A program made the translations under genes and the position numbers. DNA of 64,000 bases, from NCBI GenBank assembly GCA_031553595.1, contig JAVBLI010000012.1:102343-166342 (forward strand). The letters are read 5' to 3'. Positions 45,641 to 55,101 of this stretch are shown piece after piece. How positions within the stretch are numbered: position 1 is the stretch's first letter; each line of letters opens with the position of its first letter. Source of the DNA: RGIG3701 sp031553595. Its GTDB lineage: Bacteria > Planctomycetota > Planctomycetia > Pirellulales > Thermoguttaceae. The notes under the pieces were generated by a model. That model was given only the letters and a program-made list of their open reading frames with translations, searched no databases and was not told the DNA's origin.

Positions 45641-47862
45641 TTCAACAGCGTCCGGTCTCCCATCAGCCAGACCACGTCCCCCGGCAGGAGGATCATCGAC
45701 GGCTCCGGGTTCAGGTGCCGCTGTTTATTGCGCTCGATGCCGACGATCAGGCCGTTCACGCTTTCCCGCAGTCCGCACTCCCGAATCCGCTTCCCTGCAA
45801 ACGGATGCTCCTCGCCAAGCTGAATCGGCACCAGCCCGAACCGCTCATTTCCCGGCTCCTCCGCTGACTCCGGATGCCACTCGATCCGCTTCTGCGCCTC
45901 CGCCAACTGCGTTTCCGTGCCCAGCAGATAAACCTTATCGAACGGCAAAAGCACATCCTCCGGCCGGGGCGGAATCATGCGCAGCGCGCCGCGCTCGATC
46001 ATCGCGACCGTCACCCCGAAATCGCGTTTCAAGCCCGACTCCACCAGCGTTTTCAGCACCAGCGGCGAGTCCTGCGAAAGCACATACTCCGTCAGCGAAA
46101 CGTCCCACGGCGCCAACTCGAAATGCTTCAGCCTGGCTTCCAGTGCCGCACGCTCTTTCTCCGAAAGATTCGAGAGAAACCGTGACTCGATTTTCTGATA
46201 CACCGGCTCAAACCGGTGGCTGAACAGGAACAGGCTCAGCGCCAAAAGCGAAATGAGAATCGTGCCCGACAGCGCGTGGATGGTCGTGAAACTGCTGATC
46301 AAAAGCCCCACCAGCAAACACCCGGCGGCAAAACGGACGATCGACATGCCCAGCTGCAACTGCTGAAGCCGGGAGAGGGTTTCCGCGTCATAACGCCCGG
46401 GCCTGACGGGCCGCCGCCAGAAAACGGCCCACAAAAACGGCCCCGCCAGCACCAGCGTCACCGCGCAGGCCCCGAGATTCTCCCACGTGGCCTTTCCAGG
46501 CACAAACGTCATCCCCAGAAATTGCGCCGAAACGTAATGCACCGCCAGCGTAATCGCGACTACCACCACCGAGTTCAAGAGCACCTTCACACCGTAAACC
46601 CGCCAGATGAGCGACATGACACTTTCTTTCGCCGAAGGCTCGGTCATCGCCGCCTCATACCGCGTCAGCCCCGCCCGCACCCGGGAAGGAATTCGGGCCA
46701 CCAGCCAGTTCGACACCCGGTCCGAATTTTTAATCAAAAACGGCGACGTCATCGTGGTCACCGCCGACACCGCCACCGCGACGGGATACAAAAAATCGCT
46801 GATCACGCCCAGCGACATCCCCAGCCCCGCGATAATAAACGAAAACTCGCCGATCTGCGCCATGCTCATGCCCGCCTGCGCGGCATTCTTCACATTACAG
46901 CCGGAAATCAGGGCCCCCAGCGTCATCCCGAAAAACTTCCCGAGAATCGTCACTCCCGCGATCAGCAGAATAATCCCAAAATACTCCCCGACCACCGCCG
47001 GATTAATCATCATGCCCACGGAGACGAAAAATACGGCCGAGAACAGGTCTTTCACCGGGAGAATCAGGCGCTCGATACGTGTGCCTTTCGACGTTTCCGC
47101 GAGAATCGAGCCCATCACAAACGCCCCCAGCGCCGCCGAGAACCCGGCCTTCACCGCCACGATCACCATCATGAAACACAGCCCGGCCGACACCACCAGC
47201 AGGATTTCGTCCGTCAAAATATTCCGGAAAAACCGCAGAAAAGCCGGCACGAGAAAAATGCCCAGCAGGAACCACAAAATCAGGAAAAACACCAACGAAA
47301 GCGAGGACATCATCAGTGCCTGGCCCGAAACATGCCCCACCGACACCGCCCCGAGAATCACCATCAAGAGCACCGCCAGGAGGTCTTCCACGACCAGCAC
47401 GCCGAAGACGATCGACGCGAAGCTTTTCGTTTTCAGGCCCAACTCGCCGAGCACCTTCACGATGATCGTCGTCGAGGACATGGAAAGCATGGCCCCCAGA
47501 AAAAGACTGTCCCGCCAGTTCCATCCCAGCATCTGCCCCACGACGTACCCGGTGACGAGCATGAAACTGATTTCGAAAACCCCGGTGATCGAAACCGTTT
47601 TGCCCATCTGAAAGAGCTTCTTGAAGCTGAACTCCAGCCCAAGCCCGAAAAGCATGAAAATCACACCGATTTCCGACCACGTCTGAATGTTTGCATCATC
47701 CTGGATATGCAGTGGGAGATACGGAAAATGCTTGCTCACCAGAAACCCGGCCAGCAGATACCCAAGCACTACCGGCTGGTTCAGCTTCTTAAAAATCAGC
47801 GTCATGACGGCCGCCGCCATGAGAATCAGACCGAGGTCCTGAATCAGGGGTGGCAGGTGCAT
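45616..47862 (-). CDS. CPA2-family monovalent cation/proton antiporter with C-terminal TrkA_C domains
   Basis: 748-aa inner-membrane transporter of the KefB/YbaL type. About 12 hydrophobic segments span residues 5-400 and include the family signatures LGYLLAGFLV, LGLEFSFKK and MSSTTIIVKVL. A further set of membrane segments (about 440-575) precedes two cytoplasmic TrkA_C-like domains: LKRDFGVTVAMIERGALRMI... from about 610, and HPFAGKRIRECGLRES...PGDVVWLMG at the end. No TrkA_N NAD domain is present. Start 47862 has AAGGACG. The final residues EFGIRN come from a heptamer array. It probably exports K+ or Na+ in exchange for H+. Confidence 0.92.
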   Translation of the reverse strand: MHLPPLIQDLGLILMAAAVMTLIFKKLNQPVVLGYLLAGFLVSKHFPYLPLHIQDDANIQTWSEIGVIFMLFGLGLEFSFKKLFQMGKTVSITGVFEISFMLVTGYVVGQMLGWNWRDSLFLGAMLSMSSTTIIVKVLGELGLKTKSFASIVFGVLVVEDLLAVLLMVILGAVSVGHVSGQALMMSSLSLVFFLILWFLLGIFLVPAFLRFFRNILTDEILLVVSAGLCFMMVIVAVKAGFSAALGAFVMGSILAETSKGTRIERLILPVKDLFSAVFFVSVGMMINPAVVGEYFGIILLIAGVTILGKFFGMTLGALISGCNVKNAAQAGMSMAQIGEFSFIIAGLGMSLGVISDFLYPVAVAVSAVTTMTSPFLIKNSDRVSNWLVARIPSRVRAGLTRYEAAMTEPSAKESVMSLIWRVYGVKVLLNSVVVVAITLAVHYVSAQFLGMTFVPGKATWENLGACAVTLVLAGPFLWAVFWRRPVRPGRYDAETLSRLQQLQLGMSIVRFAAGCLLVGLLISSFTTIHALSGTILISLLALSLFLFSHRFEPVYQKIESRFLSNLSEKERAALEARLKHFELAPWDVSLTEYVLSQDSPLVLKTLVESGLKRDFGVTVAMIERGALRMIPPRPEDVLLPFDKVYLLGTETQLAEAQKRIEWHPESAEEPGNERFGLVPIQLGEEHPFAGKRIRECGLRESVNGLIVGIERNKQRHLNPEPSMILLPGDVVWLMGDRTLLNGEFGIRN

Positions 47863-47998
47863 GGGCGTCCTTTTTCGTGAAAAAACGGGGGGTGAAATAC
47901 CATTATAATAACACGCCGCCGCCACATGTCCACCGGGTGCCGGCGAAAACGTGAGATTTTTTGTGAAATTGGGACGCGAAAAGAACAGAGCCGCAAGA

Positions 47999-48114
47999 AA
48001 CAGTAGCCGGGAGCGGAGCGAAACGAAGTGACGCGCAGAGACCGGATGGAAGTGGAATCCAAGTCCCCGCTGCTATCCGGTCTCTGCGCTAACGCTCCGC
48101 TCCCGGCTGCTGTT
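47999..48114. repeat. 116-bp palindromic element, copy H (long arm left)
   Basis: Left long arm (GAGCGGAGCGAAACGAAGTG), right short arm (CTGCGCTAACGCTCCGCTCC). It starts next to a CCGCAAG core and lies 16 bp past the end of the glycoside hydrolase gene. Confidence 0.9.
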
Positions 48115-48129
48115 TCATGCGCTAAATCC

Positions 48130-50085
48130 TCACTGAAAAATCACATAAATCACGCCCGGGCCGATCTTCAGCCGGTGGCCTTTCATCTCCACCGGATTTC
48201 CGAGGTAATCGTAAATATCCGCCGGCCGCGCGAATTGGAAATCAATTTCCCGTTCCCCCGCCGGAGCCCAGAAGGCCATGGCCGGTTTCCCGTCCGGGCG
48301 CGTCCATTCGATCACACAGTATTCGCCATCCTTGCTCCAGAAATTATCTGCCGGGGTATAAACGGAAGACAGGGATGAGAGGTCTATTTTCATCTGCACC
48401 GACCCCGCCGGGCGCGCCTTCACCAGCGTTTTGTACGCCTGATACGCCGGTTTCGGTTTCAGGTCGCAGTGCACGATTCCGAAATGGTGCTCTTTATCCA
48501 TCTCGTCCTGCTCCATGGAATGGAACTCGTACCAGAAGAACCGCGAGACACCCGCCTCGAATGCCATCAGATACGCCTGTGGGAGAAATACGGCCTGGTC
48601 CTCTTCCGTGGCCGACACATCCTGGCAGTGCATGGTACTGACCACCACCGCGCCTTTCATGTCACTGTTAAAATCGTAAATCGCGGCGGCCGCGCCCCGA
48701 TAATCGCCCCGCTCCACGTTCAGCACGGGAATGAAACGGTCACCGTCTTTAAGCAGTTTTCCCGTCAAAAACCGCTCCCCCCGGCCCTGCACCTTCAGCC
48801 CGGCGAACGCGTCCTTCATATTCTCCGGCACCACCAGCCCGGCGTCATGCGGAATTTTCCCTTCTTCGCCATGCCACCACGCTTCCCACGAAATACGCAG
48901 CGCGTTTCGGTATTCATCAGACGCCTCGCGCCACACCCGCCGCATTTCCAGCTTCCCGTCCCGCATCTCAGCCCGATAATAAAGCGGCACTCCGCCGAAC
49001 AAAAACAGCGTCCCGCCGTCCTTGACGTAAGCCGTCAGCTCATCCCAGAACGGCACGAGGCACATTTCCCCCGGCGGCAGCAGCAGGGCGTCATATTTCT
49101 TCGTATCCAACTTTTTCAAATCATCCAGCTTAATGAACACCGCCTGGGCACCTTCCGGAATCCGCCGCAGGAACGCGTCCGTGCTCCAGTACGTGGACGC
49201 CGGATAATTTTCGTCGCGGAGGATGGCGATTTTCCAGTTTCTCGCGTCCGGGGCCAGCGTTTTCATGGCGGCTTTTATCACGCCCAGATGAATCTGCCAT
49301 TCCGCCGGCGGCGTGGCCCACCCCATCTCCGTAATCCAGATCGGGCACCCCTGCGGCTTATACGCCTTCACCACCCCTTCCACGTGGGACATGATTTCAT
49401 AAAACTTCTGCGTCCGGGCCATGCTCGTCAGCCCCTGACTGTACGGGTGCACATTAAAGACGTCAAAATAATCGGCCGCGCCGGCTTCCAGCGTCCCGAT
49501 AATAAATTCCATGGGCGTGCCCGCCACCCCGCCATACACCACCTGGAGCTGCGGGTCAATTTTCTTGATGGTTTTATACGTGGCCTCCAGCAGCACGGCG
49601 TAATGCGCGGGATTCGCCTTTTCGCCCCAAAAACCGTCCAGATTCGGCTCATTCCACACCTCCCAGTACAGGATGCGATCCTTGTATCGCGTCACCATCG
49701 CCTCCACATACGCGCACCACTTATCCAGATGCAGGTACGCCGGCGTGGCCCACCCCACGTTATAATTCAGAATCGGAAGCACCGCCATGCCCTCTTTCTC
49801 CACGGCGTCCACCACGCGGTCCAGATGCTCGAAACGGAACTCCCCGCCGTCTTCATGCTGCACACCGCTCCAGGAAAAATCCGCACGCACCCAGCGGATG
49901 CCCGCCGCCTTCATCACCCGCAGATTATCCGGCATCTGTCCGTGCTCATCCCCCCCCTGCAGGTGCGCACACACCGCGTACGGACTTCCGTCATCCGCCG
50001 GCGGCGCGGCCTGGACCGCCTGCCATGAAAAACCCGCCATGAATGCAAAAAATAATGGAAAAACCGCAAAAAATGGACATTTCAT
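48130..50085 (-). CDS. Secreted clan GH-A glycoside hydrolase (GH39/GH5-like)
   Basis: 651-aa exported enzyme with signal peptide ending ...QAVQA. The TIM-barrel domain (about 30-320) has the acid/base Glu in YWEVWNEPNLDGFWG near 146 and a candidate nucleophile Glu in IWITEMGW near 250, the standard arrangement of clan GH-A. GIRWVRADFSW near 70 resembles GH39/xylosidase-like members. A middle region (about 320-420) resembles a glutamine-amidotransferase-like or beta-galactosidase trimerisation fold (YDALLLPPGE, VKDGGTLFLFGG). A beta-rich tail follows. Start 50085 has TCAGGAGCG. Family assignment beyond clan level is uncertain. Confidence 0.82.
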   Translation of the reverse strand: MKCPFFAVFPLFFAFMAGFSWQAVQAAPPADDGSPYAVCAHLQGGDEHGQMPDNLRVMKAAGIRWVRADFSWSGVQHEDGGEFRFEHLDRVVDAVEKEGMAVLPILNYNVGWATPAYLHLDKWCAYVEAMVTRYKDRILYWEVWNEPNLDGFWGEKANPAHYAVLLEATYKTIKKIDPQLQVVYGGVAGTPMEFIIGTLEAGAADYFDVFNVHPYSQGLTSMARTQKFYEIMSHVEGVVKAYKPQGCPIWITEMGWATPPAEWQIHLGVIKAAMKTLAPDARNWKIAILRDENYPASTYWSTDAFLRRIPEGAQAVFIKLDDLKKLDTKKYDALLLPPGEMCLVPFWDELTAYVKDGGTLFLFGGVPLYYRAEMRDGKLEMRRVWREASDEYRNALRISWEAWWHGEEGKIPHDAGLVVPENMKDAFAGLKVQGRGERFLTGKLLKDGDRFIPVLNVERGDYRGAAAAIYDFNSDMKGAVVVSTMHCQDVSATEEDQAVFLPQAYLMAFEAGVSRFFWYEFHSMEQDEMDKEHHFGIVHCDLKPKPAYQAYKTLVKARPAGSVQMKIDLSSLSSVYTPADNFWSKDGEYCVIEWTRPDGKPAMAFWAPAGEREIDFQFARPADIYDYLGNPVEMKGHRLKIGPGVIYVIFQ

Positions 50086-50156
50086 GAAAAACGCTCCTGA
50101 AAAATGGGATGGGGAATCAAAAACGGAAAACCCGCAGCATGCGGGAGGTACGTTTA

Positions 50157-50185
50157 AATATAACACCCCGCGGCGCGCGTGTCAA
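50157..50185 (-). promoter_or_regulatory. Sigma-70-type promoter for the glycoside hydrolase gene
   Basis: Minus strand TTGACA, 17 bp, TATATT. Divergent partner at 50431-50459; element copy I lies between the two. Confidence 0.65.
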
Positions 50186-50252
50186 TTCACGCCGATTTTC
50201 GCCGATTTCGTATGGAATTTTTAAGCATCCATTAAATTAATTTACTCACAAG

Positions 50253-50368
50253 AACAGCAGCCGGGAGCGGAGCGTTAGCGTAGAGACCGGATTGAAGTGG
50301 AAAAAAATCCGGCGATTCTATTCGGTCTCTTCGCGTCACTGCGTTCCGCTTCGCTCCCGGCTGCTGTT
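50253..50368. repeat. 116-bp palindromic element, copy I (short arm left)
   Basis: Left short arm (GAGCGGAGCGTTAGCGTAGA), right long arm (TTCGCGTCACTGCGTTCCGC). Flanks CACAAG / CTTGTGG pair. It lies between divergent promoters, so neither transcript crosses it. Confidence 0.9.
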
Positions 50369-50430
50369 CTTGTGGCTGAATTGTTTTTAGATGTGCTCTA
50401 CTGTTTTTTAACGCAAAAAATCCCCCGCGC

Positions 50431-50459
50431 TTGACACTGACTGGCGCAAATGTTATATT
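50431..50459 (+). promoter_or_regulatory. Sigma-70-type promoter for the HEAT-DUF1080 gene
   Basis: TTGACA, 17 bp, TATATT; leader of about 75 nt. Confidence 0.65.
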
Positions 50460-50539
50460 AAATTCATGCGGCGTGCGCTCCCGGACGAGAACGCCGCGCA
50501 TTCCGGTATGAACCGCCCCCCATCCGCAAGGATCCCGCC

Positions 50540-51988
50540 ATGAAAACCTTCCCCCTCTCTCTTTTCATCCTGGTTCCGCTTCTGCTGACGCCCTTTTTCA
50601 CTCCCATTCCTGTCCGCGCAAATGAATCGCCTGAGCTGGAACTGACGGCGCTGATCTTTACCGGCACGGGCCAGGCCGCGGAAACGCTGGCTGCGTTGGA
50701 GCCGGAAACGGTGACGGCCGCCCTGAAGAAAACGCTCATGGATAAAGACCCCGAGGCACGAATTGCGGCCCTGGACATCATCTCTCACATGAAAATCACG
50801 GCTCTGGCGGACGCGGTGAAGGCGGTCATGAGTGACCCGGAGGAAAGCGTACAGGTGCGGGCCATCACCACGTACCCTGCGTTAATAGACGCCCAGGCGC
50901 CGGCCGTGCGGGAAATGCTTACACTTTATGGAAAAGCAGTGGGGGCGGAAAATGCCGCGCGGCGCAGCGCCCTGAAGACCGCCGTGGGAATGCTCTGCCA
51001 TCAGACGCGCCAAAAATCGGACGTGCTGGCCGTGCTGATGAAATTTTATCAGGACGCCCCTGCGGAAGAAAAGTCGGCGGCACTCGCATTTTTCGCGGAA
51101 CTCGGCGGACCCGGCGCGGCCACGCAGCTCGGGGAAACCGCCCTGAACGGGAAATCGGAGGCGGAAATGGAAGAGGCGGTGAAACTGCTCGCGGACTGGC
51201 CCGGCCGAGACGCAGACACCGTCCTTTACATCCTCGCGGCGCAGCACCCCGACGAAAAATACCGCGTGCGGGCCCTGCAGGGGTACGTGGGGCTGATTGG
51301 CCGGGCGGAGTACGCGGCGCTGGAGAAAATCGTCATGTGCCGCGCGGCACTGGCGGTGGCCGGGCGGGATGAGGAAAAGCGGCAGATTCACGAAATGCTG
51401 GATCCCTTGCTGGAAACGCACCCGGAAATGCGATTTTTTGACGGCGAAACGTTCACCGGCTGGGAGGGCGAGGAAGAAACGTTCCGCATTCAGCATGGCG
51501 CGATCACCGGGGGGAGTCTGGAGAAGCCGCTGCGTCATAACCGTTTTAAGGTGACGGAAGCGAAATACAGCGATTTTTACTTCCGCTGCGACGCGCGCAT
51601 TCTCGGGGAAGGCGGAAACGCCGGCGTTCAGTTCCGTTCCGTGCGGATGCAGAATTCCACGGAAATGATCGGGTATCAGGCGGACATGACCACGGACGGC
51701 ACGTACTGGGGCAGCCTTTACGACGAAAGCCGGCGCTCGAAAATGCTGGTCACCGCGAATCCGGAGCTCATCAAAAAAATATATAAACCCGGCGAGTTTA
51801 ACCGTTACGAAATCGTGTGTTTCGGCCCGCACATCCAGCTTTATTTAAACGGTTATAAAACCGTGGATTACGTGGAGGACGACAAAAAAATTCCCGCCGC
51901 GGGGCATTTCGGCCTCCAGATTCATGACGGCCCGCCCTCCGAGGCGAGTTATAAAAACATTTACGTCATCCCGCTGGAAAAGCCGTGA
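50540..51988 (+). CDS. Secreted HEAT-repeat protein with C-terminal DUF1080 (3-keto-disaccharide hydrolase-like) domain
   Basis: 482-aa exported protein; signal peptide about 1-26. Residues about 30-285 are helical HEAT-like repeats (MDKDPEARIAALDIISHM, MSDPEESVQVRAITTYPAL). The C-terminal domain (about 300-480) starts RFFDGETFTGWEG and ends ...GHFGLQIHDGPPSEASYKNI, with NAGVQFRS and YLNGYKTVDY blocks; this is the concanavalin-like DUF1080 fold, abundant in Planctomycetota and linked to 3-keto-glucoside hydrolysis in some members. RBS AAGGAT. HEAT repeats suggest binding to a partner. The activity is inferred from family only. Confidence 0.85.
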   Translation: MKTFPLSLFILVPLLLTPFFTPIPVRANESPELELTALIFTGTGQAAETLAALEPETVTAALKKTLMDKDPEARIAALDIISHMKITALADAVKAVMSDPEESVQVRAITTYPALIDAQAPAVREMLTLYGKAVGAENAARRSALKTAVGMLCHQTRQKSDVLAVLMKFYQDAPAEEKSAALAFFAELGGPGAATQLGETALNGKSEAEMEEAVKLLADWPGRDADTVLYILAAQHPDEKYRVRALQGYVGLIGRAEYAALEKIVMCRAALAVAGRDEEKRQIHEMLDPLLETHPEMRFFDGETFTGWEGEEETFRIQHGAITGGSLEKPLRHNRFKVTEAKYSDFYFRCDARILGEGGNAGVQFRSVRMQNSTEMIGYQADMTTDGTYWGSLYDESRRSKMLVTANPELIKKIYKPGEFNRYEIVCFGPHIQLYLNGYKTVDYVEDDKKIPAAGHFGLQIHDGPPSEASYKNIYVIPLEKP

Positions 51989-52000
51989 GTTCCGGGGTGC

Positions 52001-52873
52001 TCAGTCCACGTTCCGCTGGGGGAACGCCGCGCGGAAGTTTTTCAGCGTTTCCGACGTAATCTGATTCCCCTTAAGAACCGTCAGCCGCTTCACTTTCGGC
52101 ATTTTCCCGAGCATCTCCAGGCAGGAATCGTCCAGATCGCAATTTTGCATCACCACGTGGGTGACGGTTTTCATGTCCGCCAGAAGCCCCAGCCCTTTCG
52201 CCGTCAGCGGCGAACCGGAAAGGTCCAGAATCCTCACTTCCGGCATCTTACGGACATACGCCAGGCATTTTTCGTCCAGGGCCGCGTCCGTCAAGGAAAA
52301 AGTCTGCACGCGGAGCAGCCCGGGGAGGGCCTCCGCCATCTCGGGCGAAATTTCGGAATCACTCACGATGAAATTTTGCAGCCATTCTTTATTCCGCATC
52401 ATCACGAGGAACTCCGGGGCCGTGAAGGTCGCGCGCTGGAGCGTAAAAGAACGCAGGAATTTCAGTTCGCCCACTAGAGACGCCAATTCTTCCGTGCATG
52501 CGACATCCGAAATTTCCAGCGCATTGGCAAGCTGCGTGCCGGTTTCCCGCATAAGAAAGACGCCGGGCATGTGCTCCAGCTGCCGGGCGATTTCATTATC
52601 GCGCTGCGCCTCGGCGAGCGTCGGCGCCGGGGATTCCACCGCCTCGTCCGCGTCCAGCGGTTTCTTTAGACCGGCGGAAATCAGCACCTGATCCCACCAC
52701 ACGGGCCGGCACATATTCACGTAAAGCGAAAAAAAGCCCAGCACGATCAGAAAAAGCAGCATGCCCACCAACATCCCGCCGCTGCGTTTCGGCTCACCGC
52801 CGCCGGCCGCATTCATGCCGCACTGCTGGGGGATTCCGCATTCCGGGGCACATAAATGCTCACTGTGCTTCAT
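52001..52873 (-). CDS. Membrane-anchored leucine-rich-repeat-like protein
   Basis: 290-aa protein. A Cys/Gly-rich N-terminus of about 35 residues precedes one membrane helix (about 36-55, GMLVGMLLFLIVLGFFSLYV). A soluble part follows with leucine-rich-repeat-like units in the last 150 residues (VRILDLSGSPLTAKGLGLLADM, LDDSCLEMLGKMPKVKRL), as in planctomycete LRR proteins. The gene overlaps the end of accA. ATG 52873 is preferred because AAGGGA in the accA tail is 7 nt upstream; ATG 52879 is the alternative. Probably translationally coupled to accA; no functional link is evident. Confidence 0.72.
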   Translation of the reverse strand: MKHSEHLCAPECGIPQQCGMNAAGGGEPKRSGGMLVGMLLFLIVLGFFSLYVNMCRPVWWDQVLISAGLKKPLDADEAVESPAPTLAEAQRDNEIARQLEHMPGVFLMRETGTQLANALEISDVACTEELASLVGELKFLRSFTLQRATFTAPEFLVMMRNKEWLQNFIVSDSEISPEMAEALPGLLRVQTFSLTDAALDEKCLAYVRKMPEVRILDLSGSPLTAKGLGLLADMKTVTHVVMQNCDLDDSCLEMLGKMPKVKRLTVLKGNQITSETLKNFRAAFPQRNVD

Positions 52874-53849
52874 TTTCATTCCCTTCCGCCGCCATGGCCG
52901 GGTCAAAGAAAACGCCGAAACGCCGGAATTTTTCGTAGCGTTTCTCCACCAGATCATCCACAGGCGTTTTTTTCAGCTCCCGCAGCGTGGTGCGCAAATA
53001 CGCCTTCAAATTCCCGGCCATCAGCCGCGGATCGCGGTGCGCACCACCCAGTGGCTCCGGAATAATCGCGTCGATCACGCCAAAACGCTTTAAATCTTTC
53101 GACGTAAACCGCAGCGCCTCGGCGGCTTTCTGTTTATGCTCACCGCTCTTCCAGAGAATGCCCGCGCAGCCTTCCGGGCTGATGACGGAATAATACGCGT
53201 GCTCAAGCATGGCGATCCGGTCGCCGACGCCGATTCCCACGGCCCCGCCCGACCCGCCTTCCCCGATCACCACGCAGATAATGGGCGTCCGCAGTGTGGA
53301 CATTTCATACATGGCCTGCGCGATGATGTACGCCTGCCCGCGTTCCTCCGCACCCACGCCGGGCCACGCGCCGGGCGTGTCGATAAGCGTGACGATCGGC
53401 AGCCCGAACTTCGCCGCCTGCTTCATTTTCAGAATCGCCTTCCGGTACCCCTCCGGGTGGGCGCAGCCGAAAAAGCACGCGTTGCGTTCGTCGAGATCCT
53501 TCCCCTTCTGATGGCCCACGACCATCACCCGCATGCCGTCCAGCTTCGCCCAGCCGGTGCGGATCGCGCGGTCGTCGCCGAAGAAATGATCGCCGTGAAG
53601 CTCGACGAATTCGTCGAAAGCGAAATTCAGGTAATCGCAGGTCTGCGGGCGGTTCGGATGCCGGGCGACTTCCACGGTTTCCCACGCCTTGAGATTCTGA
53701 TACACGTTCCGCTTCAGCTCCACCACCTCGCGCCGCATCCGCGCCACCGTGTTCCGCACGTCCGGCGTGTTTTCCGACGTTTTTTCCATCTGTTCCAGCC
53801 GCGACTCCAGTTCGTAAATCGGGCGCTCGAAAGAAAGTTGATGTTCCAT
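52860..53849 (-). CDS. accA: Acetyl-CoA carboxylase carboxyltransferase subunit alpha
   Basis: 329-aa subunit transferring the carboxyl group from biotin to acetyl-CoA for fatty acid synthesis. Family blocks: coiled N-terminus FERPIYELESRLEQM, ARHPNRPQTCDYL near 63, GDHFFGDDRAI, GHQKGKD, the oxyanion region LIDTPGAWPGVGAEERGQ near 155 and GEGGSGGAVGIGVGD near 192. Length is normal. ATG 53849 begins the family alignment; the longer upstream frame translates only the TTGGGGT heptamer array. No SD is visible. accD is not adjacent. Confidence 0.97.
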   Translation of the reverse strand: MEHQLSFERPIYELESRLEQMEKTSENTPDVRNTVARMRREVVELKRNVYQNLKAWETVEVARHPNRPQTCDYLNFAFDEFVELHGDHFFGDDRAIRTGWAKLDGMRVMVVGHQKGKDLDERNACFFGCAHPEGYRKAILKMKQAAKFGLPIVTLIDTPGAWPGVGAEERGQAYIIAQAMYEMSTLRTPIICVVIGEGGSGGAVGIGVGDRIAMLEHAYYSVISPEGCAGILWKSGEHKQKAAEALRFTSKDLKRFGVIDAIIPEPLGGAHRDPRLMAGNLKAYLRTTLRELKKTPVDDLVEKRYEKFRRFGVFFDPAMAAEGNENEAQ

Positions 53850-53850
53850 G

Positions 53851-53886
53851 TAGGGATTTGGGGTTAGGGGTTGGGGATTAGGGGGT
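53851..53886 (-). repeat. Heptamer array abutting the accA ATG
   Basis: On the coding strand CCCTAAT/CCCCAAC/CCCTAAC-type 7-mers end four bases before the start codon. Confidence 0.65.
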
Positions 53887-54040
53887 GAATCGGCACGGCG
53901 TGCCTGGTGAATCGCCGTCGTCACGGCTGGTGAATCGTTGCTGCGCAACTGGTGAATAATATTTTTGGTAAACCGTCCAAAATAATCTTCACCCTTCACC
54001 AGTCCGAAGGGCGATTCACCCGCTGCGCCAGCAGCGTTTC
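53885..54040. repeat. GGTGAATCG mini-hairpin units and their inverted counterparts
   Basis: Four GGTGAAT words recur at 53885, 53907, 53930 and 53952 (spacing 22-23). The first three are followed by a small hairpin (GGCACGGCGTGCC, GCCGTCGTCACGGC, GTTGCTGCGCAAC). After an AT-rich centre, complementary words (TTCACC, GATTCACCC) with hairpins follow and run up to the end of the kinase gene. Confidence 0.65.
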
Positions 54041-54902
54041 ACTCGCCCTTCGCGCTGGGCGGGGCCGGGTTACGTTTGAAAACGCGGATCGTGCTGACGC
54101 TGGCCAGGAAGTCCCCGGAGGTTTTCGGCCGATCGCCCGGCTTCTTCGCCATCGCCTGCAACAAAAGTTTCGCAAAGTCCGGCGTCACATTTTTATTAAA
54201 CACATCCACCGCTGGCGGCGCCGCGTTCAAATGTTTATGCAGCAGCTCGTTCGAGTTCGTCCCCGTAAACGGCGTGCGGCCCGTGAGCATCTCGAAAAAT
54301 GTGCACGCCAGGCTGTAAATGTCGGCCCGCTGATCCAGCGCCTGCCCGCGGATCTGCTCCGGCGACATATAACTCCGCGTCCCCTGGACGGCATTCCCTT
54401 TGCCCAGCAGTTTCGCGAACATGCCCTGCGCACGCACCGAAATCGCGAAGTCGATCAGCTTCAGATCGTCCTTCTCGTTCATCACGAAATTGTCCGGCTT
54501 GATATCCCGGTGCACCCAGCCCTGCTCGTTCACGTACGCCATGCCGGCCGCCATCTTTTTCATCATTTCCGGCAGCTTCCACGCATATGTATCCACGCCC
54601 TCTCGCACGAGATTCTTCAGGTTCCCCGACGGAAACCATTCCATCACCAAAAACGGCCGCGGCACATCTTCATCCCCGAAATCGAGGATCTTGATCACGT
54701 TCGGGTGGCTCATTTTCCCGCCGACGATGAACTCCTGCTTGAGCATCGCGGCGACTTTTTTGTCTTTTTCCTTCTTATCCGTCAGGGTTTTGATGGCCAC
54801 GAAACACTCGTTGCGGTCGTCCCGGCCCTGCCAGATTTCCGTATCCGCCCCCGTATTAACGCGGTTCAAAACGCGGTATCTGCCCAAATAACTTAATGCC
54901 AC
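54039..54902 (-). CDS. Ser/Thr protein kinase with DFA in place of DFG
   Basis: 287-aa soluble Hanks-type kinase. VAIK gives Lys38, and the catalytic loop HRDIKPDN is intact (D133). APE-equivalent SPEQ follows GTRSYM near 174. Two oddities: the glycine-rich loop is degenerate (NTGADTEIW), and the metal-binding DFG reads DFA (D151-F152-A153). The Asp is retained, so activity is plausible. No membrane or sensor domain follows, unlike PknB. The start is GTG at 54902 with a weak RBS. It is followed in the same direction by accA across a repeat-filled gap. Confidence 0.88.
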   Translation of the reverse strand: MALSYLGRYRVLNRVNTGADTEIWQGRDDRNECFVAIKTLTDKKEKDKKVAAMLKQEFIVGGKMSHPNVIKILDFGDEDVPRPFLVMEWFPSGNLKNLVREGVDTYAWKLPEMMKKMAAGMAYVNEQGWVHRDIKPDNFVMNEKDDLKLIDFAISVRAQGMFAKLLGKGNAVQGTRSYMSPEQIRGQALDQRADIYSLACTFFEMLTGRTPFTGTNSNELLHKHLNAAPPAVDVFNKNVTPDFAKLLLQAMAKKPGDRPKTSGDFLASVSTIRVFKRNPAPPSAKGE

Positions 54903-55056
54903 GCGATTACCCGTGTACTTTCTGAGTTCCGAAAAGATGATTTATCTGCATTTCCATGATCGCCAGGTGGGAATGCACCCTCCACGTCGCTTTCCGCGAC
55001 AGCCGTGAAATCACACGCCGTCGCGGGAAGAATCCGTATAAAGTGCCTATTATATT

Positions 55057-55084
55057 ATTATACCTTTTTTCCTCATTTTATCAA
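55057..55084 (-). promoter_or_regulatory. Sigma-70-type promoter for the kinase gene
   Basis: Minus strand TTGATA, 16 bp, TATAAT; leader of about 150 nt with no obvious structure. Confidence 0.6.
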
Positions 55085-55101
55085 GCACCATCCCCCGCGA
55101 C

